From: Gordionus sp. m RMFG-2023
Lineage: Eukaryota > Nematomorpha > Gordioida > Chordodea > Parachordodidae
Direction: 5' to 3'
Assembly: GCF_954871325.1 (NCBI RefSeq)
Contig: NC_088778.1
Span: forward strand, 10,201,743-10,265,742
DNA: 64,000 nt
Position 1 is the first letter of the stretch. Each line of letters begins with the position of its first letter. A program made the position numbers and the translations under genes. The notes below the pieces were generated by a model. The model saw only the letters and a program-made list of their open reading frames with translations. It was not told where the DNA came from and did not search any database. Below, in pieces: positions 52,476 through 63,797 of the stretch.

Positions 52476-53414
52476 AAAAGGGAAAAAATGAATATATTAT
52501 AAGTTTCTATTTATTTTGAAATTTTTTTTACAATTTTGAATTTTTTAAAATAATTAAAAATATAATTATCGGATAATTTCTATCCATATATAAAATTAGA
52601 ACTGTGAATCCCAACTCTAAATTAGTGGATTTCGAAAGTCATTATACCCAGTTGACTTTGATAATTGCTGGATTCAAGAAATTGTTGGAAAGGAAATAAA
52701 GAAAGCCATTGTGAAGTTTATATATGGAGGAAATAATCCATTTTTTAGCATAAATAATATATTTACTAATGTGCCTGGGCCAGGATTGGGTTTTGTTTTT
52801 GATAAAAAGCCTAAAAATATTTAATTTAAATTTAGCCTATTAAACTGTGACTAACTTAAAAAATATAATGCATTTTTTTTTCTTCTAATGAAAATAAATT
52901 TCAGCATTGCAAAAAAGTGATTGCCTAAATTAAATACACTTAAATATTGTTATTTTCATTTAAAGCAATAAATTAAATTTTTAAATATGGGTTTGGGCAA
53001 ATAATTTTAAAACTTATGATGGATTTGGGTTTGATTTTTTTTATTTAATATAAAATAGGCCTGCAAATTATTTTTACTGCTGACCTGGACTGAAGGCTGA
53101 TGAATAAATCGAAGCCCGTGAAGGTCTCTAATTTCAATAATTGAATCATTTCATTTCCCATCTAACTTTATTTGAACTTAAAGGAATGGACAAACCTTAG
53201 ATATGCTATTTAAATCATTTGCTAAAAAATTTCTGATAATTGCTGGATTCAAGAAATTGTTGGACACAAGGAAATAAAGAAAGCCATTGCGAAGTTATAT
53301 ATGGAGGAAATATTAATCCATTTTTTTTAGCATAAACAAAAATAATGCCTGTTGTGACCTTGACTTAAATTTACATATATTTTAAAGATTTTTTAAATCC
53401 GTTATCAAAAAGTT
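52476..53414. repeat. Direct repeat pair of about 105 bp
   Basis: TGATAATTGCTGGATTCAAG, AAATTGTTGGA and AGAAAGCCATTG occur at 52661-52760 and again at 53230-53335. Between them is a GC-richer phrase (GTGCCTGGGCCAGGATTGGG). No gene is seen. Confidence 0.7.
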
Positions 53415-54009
53415 ACTAGCTGATAGCTCGTCAAGAATGACGGGGAATAAGAATTTTCTTCTTTATTGAATGATAGACGAATAATAAATTTTACCCTTAT
53501 TTGATGATGAATGAATCAGAAATTTTCCTATCTTGTGAGATGTGTTATTTATATTTATTTAGATAAGAGGTTATTCTAAAATTTTCCTTTATTTTTTATA
53601 AAGTATGTTTATGAAGTATATGGTTAGTAATTTTAATTAATGTACACAATAAAAAATCTTTTAAACTAAATTTTTATTCATTTGTATTTGTAATTTATAA
53701 TATAAAAAATATATTCTTGCTAGAACTTCATAAAGGAAAAATTCTAATTCATTCATCATCATATAAAGGTAAAATTTATTATTTATCCAGCATTAAATAA
53801 AGAAAAAATTTCTTATTCACCGTCATTCTTGACGAGCTATCAAAAATCTGTAAAAATTATTATGTGCTCAATCTATTTATAATAATCCTTAAATACCCTT
53901 ATGACATTAATTCTTGAATCTGCCATCTGAGGGTTTTTCCAAAAAATAAATCAATGAGTAAAGAATAAAATTCTGATTACCCGTCATTCTTGACGGTTTA
54001 TCATCTAGT
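53415..54009. mobile_element. CGTCAAGAATGACGG MITE family
   Basis: The left end is ACTAGCTGATAGCTCGTCAA and the right end, inverted, is ACTAGATGATAAACCGTCAA. Both continue AGAATGACGG. A third, inverted end lies at about 53842, so two overlapping or nested copies are present. The first about 110 bases of the 53415 and 53842 ends match well (AATAATAAATTTTACC). A further end lies at 61566. Confidence 0.75.
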
Positions 54010-54400
54010 ATAATAATAAATGGGAAATATGTATAATATTTTTCATGTATATTTTTTTTTCTGATGTTGATTTTATCATTATTGAATTTTACGTAAAATG
54101 AGATGTATTATGTTCTTAATAAATTTATATGGAAAGAATTAAATTGAAGTTATGTTATTAAAAATTGTAGTTACATTGATCTTAAGTAAGTTTAATAAAA
54201 AAAAATCAAAATATAAATTAAGACTAAGAAACTCTTGAGTGTATACCATATATATTTTACAGTAAATCCTATTACAGTAAGTCTTCTTGAATATAAGCCG
54301 CACATATTTCCCATTGAACATAAGTCACTCATATTTTTACAGTAAGTCTTATCGTATATAGGCTTATTTTTTAGTAACTAATTACATTTTTGTGAAAAAA
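54010..54400. other. No gene seen
   Basis: AT-rich, with three phrases of the type TACAGTAAGTCTT / TACAGTAAATCCT at 54258-54350. Confidence 0.5.
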
Positions 54401-54979
54401 TAATTCCTTTTGGGATGTAACAGCTTGTCTCTCTTCTGCCTTCCAGCCTCTAACATTCAGAATACTGGAATGCTCGTTTGATCGCCCGTTTTATATACAT
54501 CATTTTGAACAGGCACTTTGAGGGAAACCTAAATGATATAATATTAAAGGCAAACTCTGTTTATGAATAGTTGGAAGCCATCCTCAGTTACAATCCCGAT
54601 CTCCTTAGAAGTGAATAACGCATATCAATATCTTCTCGCCTTGGATATAATACAGTTGCACCCTTCATTTGCGTTCATTGTGGCAGCCCCTTGAATCAAA
54701 TTACCATCCCTTCACTACGTTCTCCCTCGGACGTTAATCCCACCATAAATTCATTAACAACATTCTCATAGCTGCTCTCAAAAAAGTATATATCCCATCC
54801 ACTCTTCAACCAGTAGGCCTATTAAATGAAAACGCCCTAGGCCCGGATATTATATTCTTTATCCCCTGGACGAACATTGATTTTGCAGCGAATTGACCTG
54901 TCATTTTCTGCCATCGAAAAGGCAGAAGTCTTTAAAAGAATAAATATGCTGGCCTCACAAACACAGCCTCTATATAAAT
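54401..54979 (+). mobile_element. Retroelement-like coding remnant
   Basis: The region is less AT-rich than its flanks. A plus-strand reading contains YIPSTLQPVGLLNENALGPD and IIFFIPWTN. These recall the EPxGLxxxxGKRPDGxxxxPW motif in a C-terminal domain found beside reverse transcriptases in some invertebrate retroelements. VHCGSPL upstream could be part of the Cys/His cluster of the same domain. Broken and old. It is interrupted by the hAT at 54980, and a short continuation seems to lie at 56783-56850. Confidence 0.35.
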
Positions 54980-56774
54980 CACCGGCCCTGCCCGGGCCGG
55001 GCCGTATTTTTAAATTTTTTAAATATACCGGGCCGGGCCTAAAAAAAAATTTTTTAAACATATCCGGGCCGGGCCTTATTATTTTTTATAAAAATTTTTA
55101 CATTATGAGTTAATGGTTATAAGATTATATTATATTATAGTTATGATTAATATAATATTGGGTGATGGTTAACACTACCTAACAACCCACAGATCGATCT
55201 AATTATTAATTTCCTGCAAATTTATTCAAAGTATTAATATATTTTTTTATAATTCATATCTAAATTTTTACAACATATTTTACCAAAACAATCAAATAAA
55301 GGAATATCTTAAATAAGTCCCAATATTCAAGTATTATTATATTTTTTTATAATTCATATCTAAATTTTTAGAATATATTTTACCAAAACAATCAAATAAA
55401 GGAATATCACTTCTTAAAGTTTGTAATACCTTTCAAAGCGAAAAGGAGAAATAAAATTGATTTTACTTAATATAAAGCATTTTTTAATTGAAAAATTTGT
55501 TTTACACAAGTATCATTTTATTTCTCTTTTTCTCTGTCCCAAATTCAAGCAATTACGTATGTAGTCAGGGACAGATCGCAAAATGAAGGAAAACTATATA
55601 AAAGATTATATTAAATTACAAGAGGCTCAGGAAGTAATTGAAATACCATCGACCAGTCAAATTACGACTGTTGTTAAACAAACTGAATCGTTTTATGACA
55701 AATGGGGCGATGGTAATTCTGGTAATATGTCAATACCCGATGATGAATATTATAATTACATAAATAATAGATAAAACATTTAAGGTGGATAATTTGTTAG
55801 AGTGGTGGGCGGCTCATCAAAGCGAATTTCCAATTTTAGCAAAATTGGCAATTCCTGCTTTAAGTGCAAGCTGTGAGCGGAATTTTTCCACTACTGGGAG
55901 AATTCTTGAAGAAAGAAGAAGTAATCTTCAACCTGAAAAGGTAGATATGCTTCTCTTTCTTCATGATAATTTGTGAATTTTTAATATCTTTCTTGAGTAT
56001 AGGGTTTCGTCAATCATGCTGGTTTTTTACTTTGCAAACTGTCAAATATTTATTGCATTTATTATATTTACCTTGAGTCATGAAAGTTTTTAATCCAACA
56101 TTTTACATTATTTTTTTTTACAATATTATATAATACAATTATCTTCTTTTGTTAAAAATTTATATTATAAAATAAATTATATTAATATTGTGCAATTAGA
56201 TTATATTTTCAAAATACTATTTATTATACATGCATTTTTTTAAATAGCGATTTATTTTTATTTTATAAATTAAATAGTAAATTAAATAGTAAATTAAATA
56301 CAATATATTATATTCTCAAAATATTTTCCATTTTTATAAATTAAATATTAGTTTTATTTTTTTTAAATGTAATATAAAATATAGTATATGACAAATATTA
56401 TTACCATTTTTATGAATATTAGTTTTATTTTTATAAATGCAATATAAAATATAGTATATGCTCAAAATATCCATTTTTATAAATAACAGTTTTATAATTT
56501 TTATAAATTCAATATAATATTCTCAAAATATTAGCTTTTTACATGTATTTTTTAAATATAAGAGATAATACTCGCTGAAAAATATGGTAAAATACCTCAT
56601 AGGTGAATTTTTGTATATACCAGGTCGAATATAATTTTAAAAAATTCCGAACCTTAAATTTTTAAATCCGGGCCGGGCCGGGCCGTAAAAAATTTTTTTA
56701 AAAAATATCCGGGCCGGGCCTAAAAAATTTAAAACCGGGTTGGGCCTTGCAAATGGTACCTCTGCAAATCTCTG
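54980..56774 (+). mobile_element. hAT transposon with GGGCCGGGCC words, 1795 bp
   Basis: Exact 8 bp target duplications atataaat at 54972-54979 and 56775-56782. The right end reads TCTGCAAATCTCTG. The left end (CACCGGCCCTGCCCGGGCC) seems to have lost its outermost bases. CCGGGCCGGGCC words recur at both ends. It encodes a transposase C-terminus and contains a tandem duplication (55228-55314 and 55327-55410). Confidence 0.85.
55583..55976 (+). pseudogene. hAT transposase C-terminal part
   Basis: The first frame (55583-55774) reads QEAQEVIEIPSTSQITTVV and FYDKWGD. After a frame change, 55794-55976 gives LEWWAAHQSEFPILAKLA, then IPALSASCERNFSTTGRILE, ERRSNLQPEKVDMLLFLH, the classic hAT dimerisation domain with S-CERNFS and RR. 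The N-terminal two thirds of a normal hAT transposase are absent, so the element is non-autonomous. Confidence 0.85.
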
Positions 56775-56782
56775 ATATAAAT

Positions 56783-57697
56783 AGTCACTAACACCTTAGG
56801 CATGATCGGAAAGCAGGCCATCAATTTTATCAAAAACTATAGGCAATAAAAGACGACAGTATATGTCGTAAATTATAATATTTTTTTTGTATTTGAAATT
56901 TCAATCATTTCAACTTTGATTTTTGTAATATTTTTTTTTATCGTTGGGATAAAAAAAATGATTTTTTATGATTCATTATTAATTTTTTATGGTTAAATTT
57001 ATAAACCATTTTTTCATGATTAATTCTTTGATGTTTATGTGTTTAAAATAAAAAGTTACGATTTAAAAGTCCACAAGTATTTAGTAGTTAAGTTATCACA
57101 TTTTTAGCTGAGTAAGATTTAGTAGGATTGACGTTTCGGGTTTTCCGATTTTTGATTTTCAGTTGAGTTTTTCTGCTTTATTTTGTTAACATTTTCTGCT
57201 TATTTAGTTTTTTTTGTCATTTCTGTTTTTTATAAATTTTTTCAGTATAGATTAACCCAAAGAAAGAATCTAAAAATCTGACGATCAGGATATTTGTAAA
57301 ACGATAAAAAACAAACACCGTTTATTTAAAATTGTGATTATTTTTTATTTTTGTATAAATATTTTTTTTTATATAATTGTAATAATAATGAACATGTTAT
57401 AATAGTTGATTGCTATATAACTTTTTGACTCTGATAAATAAGATTTTTTTAAAATTTTATGTAGATTAAAAAATTTTTATTAATTCTACTTCATATCTGA
57501 CTAATCATTGAATCTTTACTCTCACCTATTTTAAAAAATAGTTTGCAAAATAGATTATCATTTTGTTGTTTGAAAAAATTTTAATAATACAATTTTAATA
57601 ATACAATTATAATTTTTTTTATTAATTTAATACAACAAATTTAAAATCATTTTTAAAAAAATCAAAAATTAATAAAATAATCAAATAAACATTTGTA
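56783..57697. other. No gene seen
   Basis: The first 70 bases may continue the coding remnant interrupted by the hAT. The rest is AT-rich. Confidence 0.5.
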
Positions 57698-57808
57698 TTT
57701 AAAAACCACAATGCACAATAATTGACAAATAAAATGTGTTTATATATATATTTAAAAACCACAATGCACAATAATTGACAAATAAAATGTGTTTATATAT
57801 ATATTTAA
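57698..57808. repeat. Tandem duplication, two units of about 54 bp
   Basis: ACCACAATGCACAATAATTG and CAAATAAAATGTGTTTATAT occur twice in succession with no differences seen. Located downstream of the NDUFB7 stop codon. Confidence 0.9.
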
Positions 57809-57881
57809 AATATATTTACTTAACATGAAAAAATATAAGTACTATTTTCATAAAAAAATTTTCTTTAAGAATCTTATTCTT

Positions 57882-58556
57882 TTAAGAATCCATGCCCTCT
57901 TTTCTATCCTTCTCAAGTATCCTATTCTCCCTTTCTATCAACCGTCGCTCTCTCTCAAACTCCTTGAGCCTATCAATGTAGTCCTCATAAGTACAATGTG
58001 ATAATTCCTTAAATATAGGTTTGCAGGCCTTGTTGAAGCGTGGATAATGATCTGTCCGGCACTGTTGGAATGCTATCATAAAGTTAGCACAATAATCTTT
58101 GGCCTTAGTTGTTAAATGGGCATCTTCAATGTTCCTCCTTGAAGGGGGTTCCCTTTTGAGGGGTCTTGGTGTGGGCTTGTATTCAGGGGCAGATTCACCC
58201 TTGGGAAATCTCCAAGAGATAGGCAAAACTGCCATAGGGTTGATGTTAGCCAAAAGTAGACTGCCTCTGGTATTTGAACCACGGTCTTGGATAATGCTAG
58301 TTTCACAAAATTCTACCCTGTTGGCATCATTGTCAAAATGGTTTTCATCAAGATTTTCCTTAGTCATATATTGTAGATTTTGATGAATTTGATGATGGTC
58401 ATCATGTCTTTTAAGAGATCTTTTGTATTCTTCATGAGATATGGAACCTTGAAACCCAAAAAGTGGGTCAAACATAATTCCACCACCTAAATCTGGTGCA
58501 TATTCAGGGAAAGCAAAGTTCAGCTTGACCCAATAATAAATATGGGATAAAACCAT
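57882..58556 (-). CDS. NDUFB7: NADH dehydrogenase beta subcomplex subunit 7 (complex I B18)
   Basis: A 224-residue intronless frame. The C-terminal half carries the twin CX9C pairs C156-C166 and C178-C188 (DYCANFMIAFQQC, ACKPIFKELSHC), then EDYIDRLKEFERERRL, which matches the NDUFB7 signature EFERERRL closely. FDPLFGF at 29-35 matches the conserved N-terminal FDPLxGF. NDUFB7 is an accessory subunit of mitochondrial complex I on the intermembrane-space side, oxidatively folded through its CX9C pairs. The usual gap of roughly 30 residues between FDPLxGF and the first Cys is about 120 here, so the protein is much longer than the usual 115-140 residues. The ATG chosen is the only one ahead of the conserved N-terminus. 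Confidence 0.92.
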   Translation of the reverse strand: MVLSHIYYWVKLNFAFPEYAPDLGGGIMFDPLFGFQGSISHEEYKRSLKRHDDHHQIHQNLQYMTKENLDENHFDNDANRVEFCETSIIQDRGSNTRGSLLLANINPMAVLPISWRFPKGESAPEYKPTPRPLKREPPSRRNIEDAHLTTKAKDYCANFMIAFQQCRTDHYPRFNKACKPIFKELSHCTYEDYIDRLKEFERERRLIERENRILEKDRKEGMDS

Positions 58557-60148
58557 TATTTATCTATAATTAATAGGTAAAATTAAGTATATAAAAAATT
58601 CATTTTAATATATTTTATGAAATAATTATTTAAGTATCCTAGTAATATTTGTTTTTATAAAACAAAATCATATTCTAAAACTTAATATTTTTTGCTTTAT
58701 TCAATTAGTATTAGTGCTCAAATTAATTTTAATTTATTTACCAAATTCTGTTATTTTACATAAAAATTTAAACTATAAATATACAGTCTATAATCAACTA
58801 GCACAAAATTATTTTATAGTTCTCTATATTCATATTAAAAGTAAAAGTTATATTTAATGAATTATTCAACATATTTAGACTAATATTGCAAATAATAACC
58901 TGTACAGATTAAATATGATCAATAGTAATTGCATATTTTTAATGATAAATAAAATGGTAGAATACCATATGGTAAGATAGATCGGAATGAAAATATTGAT
59001 TTATCTACTTTTAAATATATGTAGAGGGGGGGGGGTACGATTTTTCATAAATTATCAAAGACGAATATATATACAATTAATTTTTTTAAATTAAGAATAT
59101 GAATAAATATCATTATTTATATTATTTCCGATGTATGTCGTAACTAAGTCATGTCATCGATACCCATCTATTTATTTTTTGGGGTATTTTTTTGTAAATG
59201 AGCCTTTTTTTATCAAATCTCATTGCGTAACCAATGGGAGGTGAGGGAAGGGGGCATCACAAATTTGTTTAATTTCATAAATATAATATAAAGCTAATAA
59301 AAATTTACCCCCCACCTCTCCACCCTCAATTAAAATTTTTCAAGTATTAGAATATCAATAATCAAACATAAAATTTATATTTTAAAAATAAATTTTATTA
59401 ATATACTTTCTTTGATTTTAATGATGATAAAAAAATTATACATCATATGTGATATACAAATATCATAAATTTTTAAGTTTATACCAGTTGTGGTTGTGAA
59501 TATAAGAGGGGAGGCCCTCGCCCAAACTATTTTGTTAAATATAGAGAAATATAAGCTGAATATAATTTAAATGCGAGGACAAGGTTAGGATGGTCAAAGC
59601 ACATATTTAAAAAAATATCCATCCGCTATCATTGTGCATCTCATTCGTTGAAATAGCAATATTCGATTAATATACTCTACCTTCTATACGCAAATGCCTT
59701 GGGTATTTTAACCTACAAAATAGAATAAATAAAATATATTTTTAACCATTATATTCAAAATTTATAATATTTAAATATCCGAAGCGGTAAGATTAAATCG
59801 AAATATATCAATGAATGAACCAGAAACCCATCATCATAAATTTATAAAATATGTTCCCTACACAATGGGTTATACATCATGATTCAGTTTCGGTATTTAT
59901 AGAACTGAAAGAGATGATCAGAATATCTTTACATGATATTATAATGTGTCATCTGAAGCGATATCAATATTAAATTCTAGATCAATGATAGTTTATTTTT
60001 GCTGCTAGTTGCATTAATAAATTATTTTTCTATAGCTCACTACTTTGAAAATCCCCCCCCCCTATCTCCACTATAGGAAAATCTTGGATAAGCCACTGCA
60101 ACGCGTTATGTAAAGGTAAATACAAGAATAATTTTTTTTTTAATTAAT
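58557..60148. other. No gene seen; G and C runs
   Basis: Expected promoter side of NDUFB7. AT-rich, with G or C homopolymers at about 59026-59035 and 60052-60061. No core promoter motif could be singled out. Confidence 0.5.
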
Positions 60149-60156
60149 AATTCAAA

Positions 60157-61429
60157 CAGGCTGTTAATCGATCCTCTTTTTTTAAAAAGATCGAATCCCA
60201 ATCCCGATCTTTTTCTTATTTAAATTTCTGATCAATGCAAAATTAACTAAAATAAAAATAAATAAATATGTTATAAATTTATTGTAATAGTATAATATAA
60301 GTATAACAATTAGAATATATTTATTTATAATTAAATTAGCCATTAATAATAAAAAATTTTCTAAATTATCAGTATTTAAACAACCACGTTTTTCATTAAG
60401 TACATGCTTAGCTTTATTAAACAAACTCTCCACAGGAGCGCTTGATGGTAAAGGTGTGTTATATTCAATAAATGTTTTTTTAATTAACATAATTATCAAA
60501 GATATTCACTGAATCATCATTAGAATAATAAAAAATAATGGAAAGAGCATTTTGTGACGAGTTTTTCTCAAAAAAGGTATCGATCCATGTGTTTAATTTA
60601 TTTCACCTCTCTTTTAAAAATTAAGTTATCGATCCATGCATTCATTTGAAGGATCTGCATATAGTTGACCCTGTATATCTTCTAAATGGGCAATTAACTT
60701 TTCTTTTAGCAACAAATTTTGTGGCAGATTAATAAAAGGCCAATTGAGCCTACATTTTGGGTGAATTATTGATGCCAATACTGTCATCATATAGTGAAGG
60801 AAATCTATAATTTTCATTATATGCATATTGTTATGATCTTCACAAATAATAAAAATTGTATTTTTAAAAGAATTAATTACTTCTAAATGACTCTTTACGT
60901 TTGAACTGCTAATATTTGAAGAAGATATTTTGTTTTTGCATCCATCCGTTTCACATTAAGTAAAATACTTACGTAAATTATGAAATGGTAAAAGATTCTC
61001 ATTCTCACTTATATCTGCTGTCACATCAATAGAAGTAGATGTATTATCTTCTAAATCTATAATGTAGGACATTATTGAAACCTAGAATTTATATTATAAT
61101 ATAATTAATAAATAAATATAACTTGTTCTTACAAAAAATTTGGGAAATTGTTGAAATATAAAATCTGGTGGAATGGTGGTTGATAAAATATGATGTAGAT
61201 AGATATTTTTTTTAAAATAATATTTAAATTTAATTTTCAAAATTTTTATTTTATTTATTGCTTTTTAAGTATAAAAATAATTTTTAAAAGGATCGGGATC
61301 GAATATTTAAAAAAATGATTTAATCACGATCCACAATTTAAGGCCAGGATCTTAAATCCGAGAAAATTGACAAATTTAGGATCGAATCCAGGATAGGCGA
61401 TCTTTTGATTCGATCCTTTAACAACTCTG
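60157..61429 (-). mobile_element. hAT transposon with GATCG words, 1273 bp
   Basis: Termini CAGGCTGTTAATCGATCC and, inverted, CAGAGTTGTTAAAGGATCG. Exact 8 bp target duplications aattcaaa at 60149-60156 and 61430-61437. GATCGAATC, GATCGGGATCG and AGGATC words recur at both ends. It carries a shortened transposase on the minus strand. Confidence 0.92.
60182..61080 (-). pseudogene. Internally deleted hAT transposase
   Basis: Pieces in order on the minus strand: SYIIDLEDNTSTSIDV and a degenerate BED-finger region (CETDGCKN...NVKSHL) near 61075-60890; HNNMHIMKIIDFLHYMMTVL, ASIIHPKCRLNWPF (60826-60626); and the C-terminal NTPLPSSAPVESLFNKAKHV, LNEKRGCLNTDNLENFLLLM (60499-60340). Stops lie between the pieces, and much of the catalytic core is missing. 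Confidence 0.75.
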
Positions 61430-61565
61430 AATTCAAATATAATATAATGAATATTTTATATAAAATAAATAATGAATTAAGTATTTATTGTTACTATTAT
61501 TTATTTTATTGATAATATATTTAAATTTATATGAACATAATATTTATTTAAACATATTATTCATT

Positions 61566-61640
61566 ACTAGAAGATAGCCCGTCAAAAATGACGGGGAATG
61601 AGAATTTTCTTTCTTACTTTTATGATAGTTTTTACCTCTT
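61566..61640. mobile_element. Isolated end of the CGTCAAGAATGACGG MITE family
   Basis: ACTAGAAGATAGCCCGTCAA, then AAATGACGGGGAATGAGAAT. It matches the left end at 53415. No partner end was found nearby. Confidence 0.7.
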
Positions 61641-63185
61641 ATTTGAAAATAATATCCAATTATTAATCTTTTAATCCCTCCCCCCCCCCCCTTCATGCCA
61701 GGTTTAATCCATTAAAACTAAGTGTAAATTATGGTATTGTAAAATTAAATTTAAAGCTTTTACTTGATAATACCAATATTATTTGATAAATATTACTGAT
61801 CATTTATACCTAATATTTAATATTAAAAAAATTCCCAGGCAAAGTACAAAGCCATAATAATTTTGAAAAATTCTTCCAAGCCCAGTGAATATAATAATTT
61901 TGGTAGTTGAGAACTGAAATAAAATATTTAAATAATCATAATGTTAAAAATACAATCAAAATCAGATTCATGGGCCTAGGTTTTTTGATCAGGCTGAGTC
62001 CAGGCCTGCATAAAAATTTTTTTAGGCCAATGTCTGACTCATAGTTAATATTAAAAAATTCTCAAGCATTCTAGCTCATAATATTTTTGGAAAATTTAAA
62101 ATATTTTTCAAACCCAGCCCAACCTATAAAAATTTTATAAAAAATAATTTTCCCAAACTTGGCAACCCATAGTAATTTTCAAAATTTTTTCCCAACCCGG
62201 GAGATAGGTATATCTCTAAACACCATATCTATTTTTTATTCTATTTTAACCCAGCTCACCCCTACTTCAGACAAAGGCCAACCCATTAAGACTGAGAATG
62301 ATTACTATTTTTATTAAAATATATTTAAATTAGCTTTTACCTGAGGGCCATGTAAATATTCTGTGTTAAATATTACACCTATACCTAATATTAAAAAAAT
62401 TCACAAGCCAGGTCCACGCACTTGGGAAAATTTTCTCAAAAAGACCATAATAATTTTGATAGTTGAGAACTGAAATAAAATATATAAAAAGTCACAATGC
62501 ATTTAAAAATACAATCAGAATATGAAAGTTGCATGGGCCTTGGTATTTGATCAGGCCTGGCCATGTTTCCAAAAGAAATTTTCAGGTTAATTTCTAACCC
62601 ATATTTAAAATTAAAAAAATTTCAGCAATCTAAGACTATATTAATTTTATAAAATGTTTCCCAAGCTACTTTCAAGTCCATATTAATTGTAAAAAATATT
62701 TCCCAAACCCAGGAAAACCCAGAATAATTTATTTTTACCTTGGATCCAGAAAAATAGGTGTTATGTAGGGGTTTATAAGAATTAAATCTGTCTAATATGT
62801 ATATATTTTTTGCCATTTATATTATTGGGAAAATCAAAATTAGGATCAAATGAAGGGGAATGATTTACCTATCATTCTACTGGTTAGCTCCTGGTATTTA
62901 TATGAAAATCATGAATACATATTAAAGTACAATGCTAAAAATATGTTCATTCTATTTTAAATTTTAAACAAACCACCACCCTTCCTAATGATTTATTACT
63001 TAGTTACAAAATATAAATTTAAATTTAAGACATTGTTATTAAATTACAATAGAAAAAATAAAAAGATATTCTAAGTTAACAAATAATAGGAGGTTAACTT
63101 TAATCATAGTCAAATTATATATAAGTTAAACAAAATATACATTTAATCAAAAATGTTATAATAAGTTATGAAAAATATACATTCT
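61641..63185. repeat. Diverged direct duplication of about 500 bp
   Basis: The segments at about 61730-62230 and 62310-62750 share TATACCTAATATTAAAAAAATTC, TAGTTGAGAACTGAAATAAA and ATGGGCCT..GT.TTTGATCAGGC, in the same order. GGCC/CCAGG/CCCAAGC words are sprinkled through both, in the manner of the GC-word hAT families. A C homopolymer lies at 61679-61691. No gene is seen. Confidence 0.65.
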
Positions 63186-63560
63186 ACACAGTGGCGTAGC
63201 TACGGGGATGGTTTTCGGGTTTGAACCCCTCCCAGATAAATTTTTAGATTATACGTTCAAAAGACTTAAAAGTGACTTTATATCAAATAAATACCATTCA
63301 TATTTATATATTTTGGTTTTGATGTTTGTGAAAGGATATTATATTACTATTGAAATTATTCTAGGTAGTATTATTATAAAGTCATTGAGAATAATCTACT
63401 AAATTATAATAACATATTATTGATGCATTTAAAAGATATATTAATTATATATTATCGAAGATATGGTTATGATTTTTAAGATAAAAACGCCGAAGGCCGG
63501 GCAAAGGGGCCGAAAGCCCGTTAAAGGGGGTCTGGGAGGCGAAGTCCTCCAGGCTTTTAT
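63186..63560 (+). mobile_element. hAT-type end, CAGTGGCGTAGCTAC family
   Basis: It starts CAGTGGCGTAGCTACGGGG at 63187. GC-rich words GGCCGGGCAAAGGGGCCG and GGCGAAGTCCTCC lie at 63490-63555. It is related to the end at 36119 (GCGAAGTCCCCC). The right limit is unclear. Confidence 0.5.
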
Positions 63561-63714
63561 ATCTGATTCCCCATATAATCGTTTAAATTTTAAATTATAC
63601 ATAAATTCAAGAATTAAAAAAGTATTTAAATAAATCTCGTACTCTTTGAATCGTATCTATTTGATTAATTTTGTCAGATTAAGAAAAAAAATATTTTACC
63701 AGATTAAGAAAAAA

Positions 63715-63797
63715 AATATTTGCCGGGATTCGAACCCAAGTCCATTAATCCATCTAGATTTGTAAGAAAAGTTCTTGCCCGATTGGGCCACAGGTAC
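63715..63797 (-). tRNA. tRNA-like fossil (A and B box)
   Basis: On the minus strand TGGCCCAATCGGG fits the tRNA A box and GGTTCGAATCC is a perfect B box, with a TTGGG/CCCGG T-stem. The acceptor ends pair at only five of seven positions and neither the D-stem nor the anticodon stem folds properly, so no isotype can be named. It is probably a tRNA pseudogene or the head of a tRNA-derived SINE. Confidence 0.4.

Noticed and set aside
53090-53120. CTGATGAATAAATCGAAG as a hammerhead ribozyme core
   Set aside because: The core is imperfect and no stems that would fold the ribozyme were found around it.
63715-63797. Functional tRNA gene
   Set aside because: Acceptor, D and anticodon stems do not pair properly, so only a tRNA-like fossil is claimed.
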